Of a stretch of DNA of 64,000 nt, positions 9,452 through 20,884 are shown one piece after another (position 1 is the first letter of the stretch; each line of letters begins with the position of its first letter). Location: contig JAHLKC010000164.1 in the NCBI GenBank assembly GCA_025449115.1, positions 1 to 64,000 on the forward strand, given 5' to 3'. The notes beneath the pieces were generated by a model. It worked only from the letters and a program-made list of their open reading frames with translations, ran no database searches and had not been told where the DNA came from. Source of the stretch: Chytridium lagenaria. Its lineage: Eukaryota > Chytridiomycota > Chytridiomycetes > Chytridiales > Chytridiaceae. Both the position numbers and the translations under genes were made by a program.

Positions 9452-12400
9452 TTATATGACGGCTGAAATGCCTCCGAGGAATTCTTGCAGGGGCTCAACG
9501 GCATCCCTTACGACGGGGTACTCTCCCTGTAAAGAAATCACGATGTGGTGAGACTAGGTAAAAATCACGGCATAGCCATGTACAATTTCTTACCATCACC
9601 ATGTTAATTACGTCGTCTATCTTTTTTAATCTCTCTCTCTGAGACCCAAATTCCACTTCACGAACTTGTGGATCTTTCACCAAGAAAATGTATTTCCCGT
9701 CCTTAAGCTCGGTGTATCTTCGCGCCTGGCGCTGATGAATGAGCGTCTCATTCATAAGCTAATTTCAATAGTGAAAAATCATTTAAGCAATTATTAAGGT
9801 TGTAACTAATTTTACATCTGTTTCTTTTGGAGGTTCAAATCTAGGGACTTTAAAAGTGTGCTCTCCCGTCCTTCAAGACTTTTACACGAAGTTTTAGATT
9901 CCTCGACCTGGATTTGCATGCGACGGTAAGTTCCCTTAAGAGTTGCAACATCTACGTGAAGTTAAAATTGACACGTGTACTTTTACATCCTTACCTTTAT
10001 CACACTCCTTCACATCGTTCATCGTCTGTCGAATTTTTTTCGTCAATTCCGCAATCTCTTTTTGGAGCACAGCTTGCCCTCCACCCTTTCCTTTCGTCTT
10101 TGTTCTATGTAAAATATAAGAAGCCAGTATTATTTAGATTCAAACCTTGCAGCGATGGATTCACGTCTATATACACTTTTTCTCCATCTCCGCAATCATT
10201 TTCTCTTGAAGTTTCAGCATGGAGGCGTAACGAAGCTTCATTCGATGAATTTCGATAGCCATCTCCTTGATCTCGGTTGCTCCAATGTTGGGATCCAGAG
10301 CCGCCTGCGTTTCCTTCGCCAGCTGAATCTTCTTCTCCCAAAGCATGATCTGTCTTCTGCCATAGAGTAGATATGTCAGAATATGTATTTATCGACCAAA
10401 GGAGATGTCATAACGTACTCAGCCTCTACAAGACCCTGCAAGGCCTTTTCTTTCTCGGCTCTGAGTTCGTCAATTCTTGTCTCCATACGAATCGAGTCCA
10501 GCTCGGCCGTCTTTAACCGCGCACGGAACTCTTGCTCCAAACCAAGGTTATTTTCTTCAAGAGCAGATTGAACTTGTGACTGCTTCGAAAGAAGAGTGTT
10601 GATCTTGACCATATCGTTTTGGAGCGCGCGAATGTTGCGTTGGTGATCACGAATTTCTTTCAATTCCGTCTCGAATTGATCTACGTAGTTTTAATTCAAA
10701 ACAGGTTCTTTAAGATTCCGATCCTGAAAATATGAAAGAAAAATAATAAAGCGACACTAACTGTTTACCACGGCCTTCTTCCTGCTTAGCACTGCAAGTC
10801 TCATCTTTAGGTCCGATGTTTCTTCAGCAAGCTCCCCTGACTTTTTTGTGACAGTCACAAGCTCGTTTTGGGACCGAAGCCAAAACTGCTGGTGCTGCGT
10901 GCAGTCTTTCTCCTTTTGAGCTACAAGCTTGGTCATGTTGTGAATTGTAGCCTCTAATGGACCCATAGACTCATCCTAGACAAAAATAGTCAAAACAACA
11001 TAGTGAGAACGAGAACATATTAATTTATATTAAAAAGCTTTGATTATTAAAAATAATACCTGGTTCCTTGCCATCAACTGATCATACTTCTTGTTCAATA
11101 AATCCATCTCTCCTTGTTTTTTCCCAAGCTCATCATTTCGCCTCCTAATCTCCATCTCATACTTCTCTATTAACGTATTCTTATCCGTAAGCTCCTTATC
11201 CACAAATCCAAGCGTATCCCTCAAGGCCCCAATCCTCGCAGACGCGTTTAACATCTCCAATCGAATATTGCCCAGTTCGTTTGTTGTTGACGCAATGGTA
11301 GCCTCCTTCTCATGAATCAAAGAACGCAGACGGTTATTGTCTTTCTTTGTACCCTGAGCGCCCTTTTCGATCGCGAGCTGGTTTTGAAGGTGCTCGGCAA
11401 TGTCGGATTCAAGCTTAGAGCAGGCGGTTTGCGTTTGTTGGGTAAGCTTTGCAACAGCGTTCATTTCGAGTTGGAGAGCTGAACGTTCCTTTTAAAGGTG
11501 TAAGTGGTTATTTACTTCCGGTTAAAATGGAAATGGCGAACCTGCATCGCCTGAGCAAGGTCTGCTTCCGTCTGCTGCAGCGTCTTCGAATAGAGATTGT
11601 AGTTCTCTTGAAGCTTATCCCGCTGCTCGCCGACCTGCGATATCTGTTTTTTAAGATGCTCCACCTCGTTCTCAAGCTTATTCGAGAGCAAAGTCAAAGT
11701 CTCACTTTGCTCTTGTGCCCTCCGGAGAGATTGACGGAACCATTAATTTCTCCTTGAAGATTGATAAGAGTGTTTTGTTTTTTGGGATGCCCTTTTCGAT
11801 GGTTTCAAGGACCTCATCGCGACGTTGAAGACCAATCAAACTACTGTTCCACTGACGAAGAAGTTGACGCTTTTCGTATTGAATCGCCTGAAAAACGAGT
11901 TACAATCTCGTTTTTAATTATACCCCACCTCCATTTCCATAGCGGCTTCCTGAAGAGTCTCCACTGCAGCCTTTGTTTCTTTTTGCTGCGCAATCAGCTG
12001 AGTCTCGTAAAGGGCCCGCCTTTCCTGAAGTCTCCGTAGTTGATCGGTCAAGGTATCAATAAAATAGTCCTAAGGAATTTGTTTTAGCAAACAATCAACT
12101 CAAATATTCCCACCTGTCGTTTCTTCTCCATCTCCTGCTTGATAATGTCTTCCTCTGCCTTGAGAGTTGTTCTCTTGGCGATTAAGATCTTGCTCTTCAG
12201 CTCCTCATTATACAGGTCAACCTGTTTTAGTGTCCTCGAGATCTTTTCGAGTTCCTGCTTATGCTTTTCGACTGTATTCACGCAATAGTTAGTAACCAGC
12301 TTAAGACACGCAATTTTAGCATTCGGGTACTTACGATTTCCTGCATGCTGAATTCTTTTATCGACTTCATCTTTATGCTGAGACGATGTGTGTTTTAACG

Positions 12401-13373
12401 TTCTCTCCGCTTCCTCCCTGTAACCCTTAATCATAGTGAGATTGTCCTGTGTCCCTTCTAAAAGCGCTTGCAGCCGTGCAAGCTGCTGTTGCGACTGATA
12501 AAGCTCCACACCGACCTCCTCACGCTTTTTGGTGGCTTTCTTGACGGCTTCTTCCTGTTTTAACAGTCAGATATAAAGGCAACGTAGCAATAAAAAGTGG
12601 TAACAGGCTGACCTTATCCTTTATCTCGATGGTGATTTTGGCGTGCTGGTCCGAGAGTTGCTTGTAGAGTGCATCTTGGACTCGCTTCATCAAGGGCTGG
12701 ATAAAAAGTAGGAAGGTCAACATAGTCCATTATCACAACTGAATTAATATACATTGTCTGCATCCAGAAGAGCACCATCCGGTACTTCTTCATCGTCTTC
12801 CTCCTCTTCTTCAACCTCTCGTTCCGGTAAAACGCCGTCCCTCGTCCGTACTCTGATCATGGGAGTTGGCACAATCACTTCCTCTTCTCTCGGAATCTCT
12901 GGAAGTACCGGCACATCATTCAATCCCTTAATTTCGTCGTCATACTTAGATAGCCCAGCATCTGCCTCTGACGATGAAGCCCAGTGCAATTTCCTCCCCG
13001 CAGAAGGTGATGGCGACCTTGCTCGTGATGATGATGGCCGCTTCCCAGCGTATTTCGCCAAGATCTCTTCAGCATTCTCCACCTGGTATTTGTCAAATTG
13101 TGTGTCCTCTGGTAGCTCTTTTGCAGGAAGATGAGGCTCTGCATATCCCTTCTTTGTTTCGGATGTTAATGCGGGTTTCGGTGCTGCAGTGTTGTTGTCA
13201 ATGGTTGACATAATTTTTTGAGGGAGTTGAGGTAGTTCCTGCGTTTGCTCCTCAGCTCCACCCTTAATCGGTGGAAGCGGAGCAGACGCATCAACCAGCG
13301 CTGGCGCTGTATATGGCGGTGATGGTGCTCCGGCGGCCCCCTCGGCAAGCGCGGGGTCTCCTTCTCCGTCCAT
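9452..13373 (-). CDS. CCDC40: CCDC40, axonemal 96-nm ruler protein
   Basis: CCDC40 pairs with CCDC39 to form the molecular ruler that sets the 96-nm repeat of motile axonemes and positions inner dynein arms and the N-DRC. The gene has about a dozen exons. The N-terminal roughly 200 residues (start 13373) are acidic and Pro-rich. The rest is nearly continuous coiled coil. Signature segments match animal CCDC40: HQQFWLRSQNELV at about 10880, a LQNDMVKINTLL segment near 10620, and RQIMLWEKKIQLAKETQ followed by ATEIKEM and IEIHRMKLRY at 10190-10360. The C-terminus reads FLGGISAVI and the stop overlaps an AATAAA-like AATAAAG. An alternative upstream ATG at 13471 is in another frame. Divergent from MFSD1. 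It implies a flagellated life stage. Confidence 0.88.
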
Positions 13374-13678
13374 TTTCGGTTCCTTGTCAACGAGTTTGAA
13401 TGTTTTGAAGGTGTGTTGTGCAAAGAACTGATATCAAAATCTTTGAATAAGACGACCCTTGTCGTTGCCATCTATCGCGGAAGGGCTGCCATCCTACGAG
13501 ACCGCATCCTTGTTCACCGCTAATTACACATCTCTGCTGTGCAGTGCAGATATCTAGCTGTTTTCCGCAAAGACGGTATCTTTTTTGAGCAAGAAAGGCG
13601 AAGCATTGGGGAAAGGGCTCTCACTTCTCTTTCATCCACGTCTCTACGCACTTCACAAGCGCATTCCACTATCGTTCC
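13374..13678. promoter_or_regulatory. Divergent promoter region (CCDC40 / MFSD1)
   Basis: A 305-bp head-to-head spacer between the two start codons. No recognised binding site, and no obvious TATA element next to either start. Confidence 0.35.
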
Positions 13679-16048
13679 ATGACTCAGTTGCTGCACCCCG
13701 AATCCAACACGCTTAATCATCGACACACCCGCCAGCAATCGCCTTCTCGCAGAACGACCAGTCCGGACCAACAGTCCCATTGGATGGAACGGGATAACGC
13801 CTTTAAAAACAACATCAGACTCCCACCACCGCCTGAAAAGCGTGCTAAATACTATCGTACCTTAAAATCAATCATCCGTACTGCTCGAAGGCTTCCATTG
13901 GCATCAGTTCGAAGTGCATTCGAACTTTTTAATCAGAATAGGGACGAGAAATTACCGATAGGACATACTGTTGTTGCGCCGTCTGCTGATATGCTCAGAA
14001 AGAGAAGTAGTGCTACTGGCATTACTTTAGCAGGGGTTGCTGCGAACCCCAACAGTCTTGGGTTGACGCCCAACTCGGGTGTTAAAGATGGGAAGGAGAA
14101 AGATGTCGTTGATCATGAGGGTGACGATGAAAGCACCTTGGAGACTGAAATTGATGAGGGAGAGACACTTGTGGAAGGAGAGGATGGGGAAGGTGATGAA
14201 TACGGTGGGTCTAGTGAGGTTGGAGGACGCCTTAGATGGGCGGTTCTTGGCATGTCATGCTTGCTAATGTTTGGGGTGGGTGGAGTTTCGAACATGCCAT
14301 TTATACATCAGTGCCCCGTTTTTAACCCTATTCTCCTATCTCGCATCGCAGAATTTTTACGCTTACGATCTCCCTGCGGCATTGAACAAGCCTTTACAGG
14401 CCTATTTAAACGAGGACGAGAATACTTACCAGTACCAACTCAACTTATTTACTCGCTCTATTCTTTGCCCAATATTGTACGTTTATCAAAATTGCTATTC
14501 TTACTAGCTTGACACTGATGGCAATTGCTCCAGGTTCTTCCCTTTTTTGGAGGATTCTTGTTGGATGTTTTCGGAACTCATAAACTTATGACAGTCCTCT
14601 CCGCCCTTGTTTGCTTGGGTCAGATCCTTTTTGCTATTGGGATCAGCTCGAAAAAATACTGGCTTATGCATCTCGGACGAGTCGTCTTTGGTGTTGGCGG
14701 TGAATCGCTTTCAGTTGCGGTGAGTATTTCTGTTGCGGAAATTTATAATGAGTTCTTAACAAATTTATCAATATTAGCAAACCAGGATTACGTCAAAGTG
14801 GTTCAAGGGAAAAGAAATTGCATTTGCTCTGGGTATGTACATTGCAGACTTCCTATTTCCCAATTATTATTGCAATGTATTATTTTTTTTATTTATAGCT
14901 TACAACTATTTTTTATCAAAAGGCGTCAACCTCAGTGTTGCACGATTAGGCAGTGTTATGAACGACTTTATCAGCCCGCACCTGGCCGTGTCCGAGGGTG
15001 TTCCAGTCGCTATCTGGTTCGGCACACTCACTTGTATCATTTCTTTCGTTGCCGGCGTTGTTCTCAACGCGATTGACGCTTATGGTAGCCGTAAGTTGAG
15101 CAAAAGGAAGAGAGCCATTCCCATGAAAATGGTTTCCCGAACTAGATTGAGATCCCCGTCCGCGTCAAAGGCAGAGGGTGAAGGGTCAGCGAAAAAGCCC
15201 GCGTTTGATTTCTCGGCTTTGTTTAAATTCCATCTGTCGTTCTGGCTTATTTGTCTGGTGATGTGCTTGATGTTTGCTATTGTCGTGCCGTTCAACACGA
15301 TTCATTCGGCATTTTTGCAGTCAAAATGGTACCCTGGTGACCCAAAGACTGGTGCGTATTCTTATTCCGTTGCTTTCGTTTTGTTTGCCTCAACACCAAA
15401 TCTGACGCTATAATTCGCAGCTGGTCAAGTCATGGCCCTACCAGATGTCATTTCTGCCGTCCTTGTACCCTTTTGTGGGACGTTTGTGGACCGTTACGGA
15501 CGTCGTGTCAAGGTGTTGATTCTGTGCGGTTCTTTGATTGCGTTCGTTCACCTTGTCCTTGGTTTTGCCACACCTGAAACGGTACCGACGCCGTTCCCTC
15601 CTTGATAGTGCTTGGTTTCAGCTACTCGCTTCTATTAACCTTCTGGCCTTGCATTCCTCTGGTGGTCGACGAGAAGAATCTTGCCACTGCTTTGTGAGTG
15701 TTTGCACCTACCCTGTTTGCTTTTTTGATTATTTTCCAAGTATGTTCAGCTCACCCTTTTTCTGTAAATAGCGGTGTCGCCACAGCCACTCAGAACGCAT
15801 CTCTTGTGCTTTTCCCCATCATCGTTGCCGCTTTAGTGAATGCGGACAAGACCTTTTTCCTCACGGAAATGTTCTTTGTCTTTTGTTCGAGTGTTGGTGT
15901 TGCGGCGTGTGTTTGGCTTTATTATGTGGATAAGACACAGCTCAAGTCTATTCTTGAACGTGGGAAGGAGGAGCTCTTTCCTGTTAAGAATGCGAGGGAG
16001 AATGTGGCTTACACGAGCTTGAGAAATGATGGGAGTTCTGAGCACTAA
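13679..16048 (+). CDS. MFSD1: MFSD1-like major facilitator
   Basis: A 12-TM major facilitator of the lysosomal MFSD1 group; the animal protein has been reported as a dipeptide transporter. A disordered, acidic N-terminal tail of about 185 residues precedes TM1 (WAVLGMSCLLMFG). After an intron the exon gives NFYAYDLPAALN, matching the YCYDNPAAL of animal MFSD1. Later come FFGGFLLDVFG, LGRVVFGVGGESLSVA, KWFKGKEIAFAL and VNLSVARLGSVMN, all diagnostic. The C-terminal half runs through VVPFNTIHSAF to a short cytosolic tail ending at 16048. The frame must gain a base at the T3 run 14458-14460 to join YQYQLNL to YSLYSLPNIVLPFFGGF. The long acidic N-terminus is unlike the short animal one. Confidence 0.85.
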
Positions 16049-16370
16049 GAATATGTAAAGGTTGTTTTTTTTTTTTGTTTTTTTTTTGTGGGTTGGGGGG
16101 TGGCATTTGATGGGTGATTTGTGTCTTGACTTTTCGCTTAGTTTGGTGTGTTTTACGTTATGTTTTTTGAGCGTTATTTTGGGTGTAAAATTCGATTATG
16201 TTTGAAGTCGATGTTCATGAGCTGCTCTCAATATTTTACAGTAGATGATAATAAACATTTTACGGCAGAGAGTATTCAGCAGAGAAAGGGGGACCTCAAT
16301 AGTTTTTTCAAATGCAACTTTTTTTTTTTTTTTTTTTTTTTTTGCTCAGACAAACCCCTTTGGCATCATC
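16049..16370. other. Intergenic spacer with long poly-T tracts
   Basis: Between MFSD1 and TSR2, both on +. It has T-rich runs at 16063-16087 and a run of about 24 T at 16319-16343 just before the TSR2 start. No gene seen. Confidence 0.4.
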
Positions 16371-16935
16371 ATGGCAACGACATCTCTCGGCTGCTTCCCA
16401 TCAAAAGAAGCCTCCACCTCTTCCTCGAAGGCATGAAGCTCATCTTTGACCGATGGACGGCTCTCCAAATCGTCATTGACCACCAAATGGCCGGCACCCA
16501 AACCAAACCCATGGTAGAAGCCATCACGACACACACATACGATTTCTTCCACCAACACGGACAAAACGTTGAAGTAGATGAACTCGAAGGCAACTACACT
16601 GGATACTTTGAGGAATGTTTTGATCTTGAACTTCAAGATGGATCTGCGAGTCAAGTTGCTAGAAGCGTTGTCATGCTGTTCCGGGAGCTTGGGGTGGGAG
16701 GTTGAGATGTTGGAGAAGTTGAGGGGAGTCGGAGGAGTGCTGTGCAGCAGGTTGCGGCGAGTAAAGTGATGGCGGAGGATAGTGATTATGAGGATAGTGA
16801 GGAGGAGGAGAGTGGGAGTGAGGAGGAGATGGGGATGTGACGATGGAGGTGGAGGTGGCGGCACCACCGAAGTTGGAGAAGGTGGTGGATGAGGATGGGT
16901 TTGAGTTGGTTCAGAAGGGGAGGAGAAGAAAGTGA
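16371..16935 (+). CDS. TSR2: Pre-rRNA processing protein TSR2
   Basis: TSR2 escorts ribosomal protein eS26 into the small ribosomal subunit. The start MATTSLGCFPSK is followed, after adding a base to the A4 run at 16403-16406, by RSLHLFLEGMKLIFDRWTALQ, matching the conserved TSR2 segment (LF..GV..VL..W.ALQ). Next come VDELEGNYTGYFEECFDLELQDGS and VARSVVMLFRELG. An acidic stretch (EDSDYEDSEEEE) and a closing DEDGFELVQKGRRRK, the counterpart of the conserved TSR2 end, follow. The frame also breaks at the G4 run 16831-16834, and there is an in-frame TGA near 16703. Because the gene is normally essential and single copy, sequence errors are likelier than decay. Confidence 0.8.
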
Positions 16936-17687
16936 TGAGGCACCGTTGTTTTCTTTGATCGCTGGTATTTCCGAGACCCTTTCTCATGTTCGAGTATATT
17001 GTCATTCAAGACCCACCCACCCCCGGCCTTAATCCCTTTCCAAACGTCTTTCTCCCACATATATCACCATTCCCGCTTCCGCTTTTACTATTACCACGCT
17101 GTCCGTTTTTTTGTTTGATCCAGCATATGTTTTGCTGCAATAGAATGTTTATCCATATTTTTGTCATGGACTCTGGGTAAACAAGTTCGTCCAGCATATA
17201 CCATGTTCGATTTACTATTACCACCTGTCCGTTTTTTTTTTGATCCATCCAGCATATGTTTTTGCTACAATAGAATGTTTATCCATATTTTTCGGTAAAA
17301 AAGTTCATCCATATGCATATAAACAATATATTTACATTTCAACACAACCTTTGGAACAGTCAAGATAGATACTTTCTCCATTACATTCCCCATTCTTTCT
17401 GTATCCACACTTTGCTTGATGAAATTTTCTTGGAAACACTTGCTTCACAAGTGGCTCTACTCTTCCTCTCACCATCCCCCTCCCCAAACTCTTCACGAAA
17501 AAAACCATGCCCTTCCCCTCCCCAAAACACTCTTCACGAAAAAAAAACCATACCCCTCCCCCTCCCTGAAAACACCACGACAAAAGCATCCCCCCTCCCT
17601 AACAAAACACAACGACAAAACCAATTCCTCCAAAACAATACACCACGACAAAAACCATCCCCCCGAAAAAAACCACAAAAGCCCAGA
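16936..17687. other. Intergenic region with duplications and low-complexity tracts
   Basis: Convergent space between TSR2 and the DUF4436 gene. It contains a tandem duplication (17085-17320) and a purine/pyrimidine-skewed low-complexity stretch (17464-17660) of repeating CCCCTCCCC and ACGAAAAAAAACC-like blocks. No gene seen; the many ORFs here are frames through the repeats. Confidence 0.5.
17085..17320. repeat. Tandem duplication, about 120 bp x 2
   Basis: Unit 1 (17085-17210) and unit 2 (17211-17320) share TTACTATTACCAC, CTGTCCGTTTTTT, CCAGCATATGTTTT, CAATAGAATGTTTATCCATA and AAGTTC(G/A)TCCA blocks in the same order, with small indels. Confidence 0.75.
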
Positions 17688-19958
17688 TCACCCCCTCCCC
17701 ACCATCTTCCTCTTCTTCTTCTCCTCCACAAACCCCTTCACAATGGGCGCCAAATCCGTCTGAAACACAATATAACTCACCATCATGATGCAACAGGCGG
17801 AGGCCGTCAACATCATTGACCAGAAGAAGGAGACCACGTCAGAGGTGTTGCCGATGGGGGGGACACCGGGTTGCGCGTTACGGATCGCGGGGAGGGCGAA
17901 TCTGGGGATGTTTAACGATGGATGAAACGTGATTGTTTCGGGTGGAGAGTTTGGAAATGGAGGGTGGGATTTTTGATATGCGATAGCGGGTTTCGGTGTT
18001 GATGAAATTTAGAAATGAAAAAGCAATGAGGTGTTAATAAACCGTTCGCGACAAAAAAAAAAGCGCCCATGCTGCAGGTACATTATCCACGCCAAAAAAA
18101 AAAAGGCAATACTCACAACAACCCCAACCCAAAAGAAATGGTAGGCGGTTCCACCTTTTTCCAAACCAACCAAGGGATCAAAGCAAGTCCCAACGTCACC
18201 AACGACAACACCCACATGACCGTCATGACGAAAATGGAAAAGAGTTTCGTCACCCCACTGCGACGGACAGAGACTCGGAGATGGATCGTGGAACCGTCAG
18301 AGGTGTCGCTGATGTCAATGTTTTCGGGGACGGTGATGGTGTAGCTGTGGATGGGGGTGAGTTTGGGAGGATGTGGATAGGGGGAGGGTGGCATGAGGAG
18401 AGCGGGAGGGTTCCTCCGCGGTAAGCACGATTCCCCGGCTAATCGGAACGCCCCCCGATGACGGGTTTACACCACCCTTCATAAAAAAATTATGCACCGC
18501 ATGTTGGGGAGGGGATGATGCAGATAATACGAAAAACAGTGAAATGGAGCGGAGGAATCGCGAGAGGGCTCCACACCGAATAACGGTGCCCCCTCCCCAT
18601 CCCATAGATAGTAAATAAATAAATAAAAAAACCGCATACAAAGGTCTCTCACCCATCCATCCAAAAACCCCGCACGTAAAGAACACTCGTCCAAAAACAA
18701 AAAAATACACAAAAAAAAAACCGCTTGCAAAACCAGAACCCACCAAAAACCATCTCACACCCATCCTGAAAAAAAACCACCCAGCATGTAAAGAACACTT
18801 TCAAAGAAAAAAAACAAAACCGCCCCACAAACATCGACAACGAAAACCACAAATACAACAACAACCTAGCCAACAAAAAAACAACAAAAAACTCACGTCT
18901 GCAACGCCGCATTCATAAACACCGCCAAAGGCACTCTCCCGTCCCCCTCTTCACCGCTGCAATCTGAAACACGTTGGTCAAGTAACTGTCAAAGGGGTAC
19001 GAATTCACGTCCCCGATGCAAAGGCGAGCGTTAGATCTTGATCGGGGATTGGAGCGTTCGCGGGAACTTGAAGGTGGTGGTGTCTAGTCAATGTTGGGAT
19101 GAGGAGAAGGGAGGGGAGAGGGGGGGGGTGAACGTTAACATGAAGGATGAGGGGATGTTAATGCGGGGGACGAGAGCGGGGAGATGGACGTTAATGCGGG
19201 GGACGAGAGCGGAAGATGGACGTTAATGCGGGGACGAGAGCGGGAAGATGGACGTTAATGCGAGGGACGAGAGCGGGAAGAGGGACGTTAATGCGAGGGA
19301 CGAGAGCGGGGAGAGGGGGAACTTTCATAGTGAGAGGGCGGGCGGGGGGTAAATAGTGATGCGAGCGAGATGGGAGGGGGCATGAATACGTGTGTGGGGG
19401 CCAAACATCAACACGAAAGACGAGAGGGGTGAAAAAGGCCCACGAAACGCAAAAAAAAAAGGTGAAACTCACCAATCCCCAACACAACATCATCCTTCAA
19501 AGCATCCCCAACCCCTCTCAACTCCCCACACGGTTCCACCCCCACATGCATTCGAAACGCCCCGCGCTCGGATCCACGGCCGTGATATCCGTCTTGACGA
19601 CCAGCAGCGATTGGTTCAGGAATTGGAGGCATGAGGAGGTGGAGGGGAGTTGCTGGGGGGGGGTGATGGTGGAGGGGTAGATGGAGGTTGGGAGGTGGAG
19701 GGGGTGGCTTTGGATGGTGGTTTGGGAGCGTTTTTCACCGTCTTTCTAAGGGGGGTGTTAGTGGGAAAAGGGGGGGTGTGGTTACCCAGTTGAGGAGTCC
19801 GGAGATGGTGACGAGGGTGCTGAGGGTGAGGATCATGAGGAGGGTGAAGGTGATGAGTTTTGGGCGGGGGGGGGTGCGGGGAGGGGTGGGGGTTAGGGAG
19901 GGGTTGGTGGGATTTAGGGAGGGGTTGGGGGTTGGGGGGTTGGGGGGGTTGCGTCCAT
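17688..19958 (-). CDS. DUF4436 membrane protein
   Basis: Function unknown; DUF4436 proteins occur in fungi and bacteria. From a candidate ATG at 19958, a Pro-rich cytosolic segment leads to TM1 (LITFTLLMILTLSTLVTISGLL). Then comes a lumenal exon with VKTDITAVDPSAGRFECM and CGELRGVGDALKDDVVLGI. Next is a small exon with GDVNSYPFDSYL and VPLAVFMNAALQT. The exon ending at 18113 has YTITVPENIDISDTSDG, then VTKLFSIFVMTVMWVLSLVTLGLAL and WLVWKKVEPPTISFGLGLL. The last exon has FALPAIRNAQPGVPPIGNTSDVVSFFW and a final TM with a basic tail. YPFD, VNSYP, RNAQPGVPPIG and SDxxSFFW are the family hallmarks. Two introns are unusually long (about 430 and 480 nt), one carrying a minisatellite. Several G-run frame breaks need correcting. 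Confidence 0.72.
19156..19317. repeat. 33-bp minisatellite, about 5 copies, intronic
   Basis: About five tandem copies of a unit beginning GTTAATGCG(G/A)GGGACGAGAGCGGG, with G-run length differences among copies. It lies between the GVGDALKDDVVLGI and GDVNSYPFD exons of the DUF4436 gene, inside an intron whose donor reads GTGAGT. Confidence 0.85.
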
Positions 19959-20884
19959 GCTGTTGATGGGCGATGGTGCATGGTGGGTGGATGTGGGGGG
20001 TTTGAAGATGGTGGTGACGGTGTGATGGGGAGGCGGTGTAAGGGGTTTGAAGATGGTGGTGACGGTGTGATGGGGAGGTGGTGGGGTGGGGACGTGTATG
20101 GTTGATGGGGAGGCGGTGTGTGGGGACGTGTATGGTTGTTGAGGAGGCGTTTGGTTGCGGACGTGTGGAACTTTGAAGGGACGTGTAAGAGTTTGAAGGG
20201 GAGGAACGTGCACGAGTTAATTGGAGGCGCAATAAAGAACCGTTGTCATACATCTGCCCGCTACCCAAAACCATTCAATCAAAAACGAATTACGACAAAA
20301 AACCTCGTTAAACCAAAAAATAAAAACAAAGGCAATCTATTCTATATTCAAATATAAAGTACAACAAACGGCGTTAAAAACAAACTAAAAACACCTCTTT
20401 TTTTTTTTGGGTTTTTCTTTTCAGTGACAAAAAACAACACAATAAACATGAAAGGGATACTTTGTTAGTCAAGAAAAACAACAAGAAAACTGGAACCGGT
20501 GCGAATGAAACAAAGCGGTAAAACGTTCAATACAAAAAACACACAAATAAAAAAAAGAAAGAGACTACAGCGTTAAAAAAAAATGAGAGAAAGAGACTTG
20601 AAAAACAAAAGTCGAAAAGAAACTTTTTTGGAGAGAACAGAATAACATTTGATTTTTTTTTAAAACATTGGGGGGAAGGAATGAACTTGAAAAACAACAC
20701 GTACAACTGAAAGCGAGAGAAAACGTGAAAAACCGAGATATGACTTCATACACGGGGAAGGAGGAGACTGGGGGCACCCTCTAACAGAGGCCAACAACAT
20801 TCCCCACCGACCGTCCGCAACAACAAAAAACCCCCAAAAAAAAAGTTTGTAAAAAAAGGATGGTAAAGAAAAAAAGAGTTAGTC
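19959..20884. other. Intergenic region with GC-rich tandem repeats and A-rich half
   Basis: The left part holds two copies of a roughly 45-bp G-rich unit (GGGTTTGAAGATGGTGGTGA..., 19998-20090) and two GGGGACGTGTATGGTTG blocks (20087-20137). The right part (20240-20880) is A-rich with many poly-A/poly-T runs. I see no gene. ORFs in the left half are frames through repeats, although a 5' non-coding exon of the DUF4436 gene could lie here. Confidence 0.45.
19998..20137. repeat. G-rich tandem repeats
   Basis: GGGTTTGAAGATGGTGGTGA followed by CGGTGTGATGGGGAGG occurs twice in a row, and GTGGGGACGTGTATGGTTG occurs twice immediately after. Confidence 0.7.

Noticed and set aside
17313..17819. 168-codon + strand ORF rich in Pro/His/Lys
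   Set aside because: It reads through low-complexity repeats, and its end overlaps the conserved last exon of the DUF4436 gene on the other strand.
19156..19317. CRISPR-like array
   Set aside because: Units are contiguous tandem copies without unique spacers, in a eukaryotic intron; it is a minisatellite.
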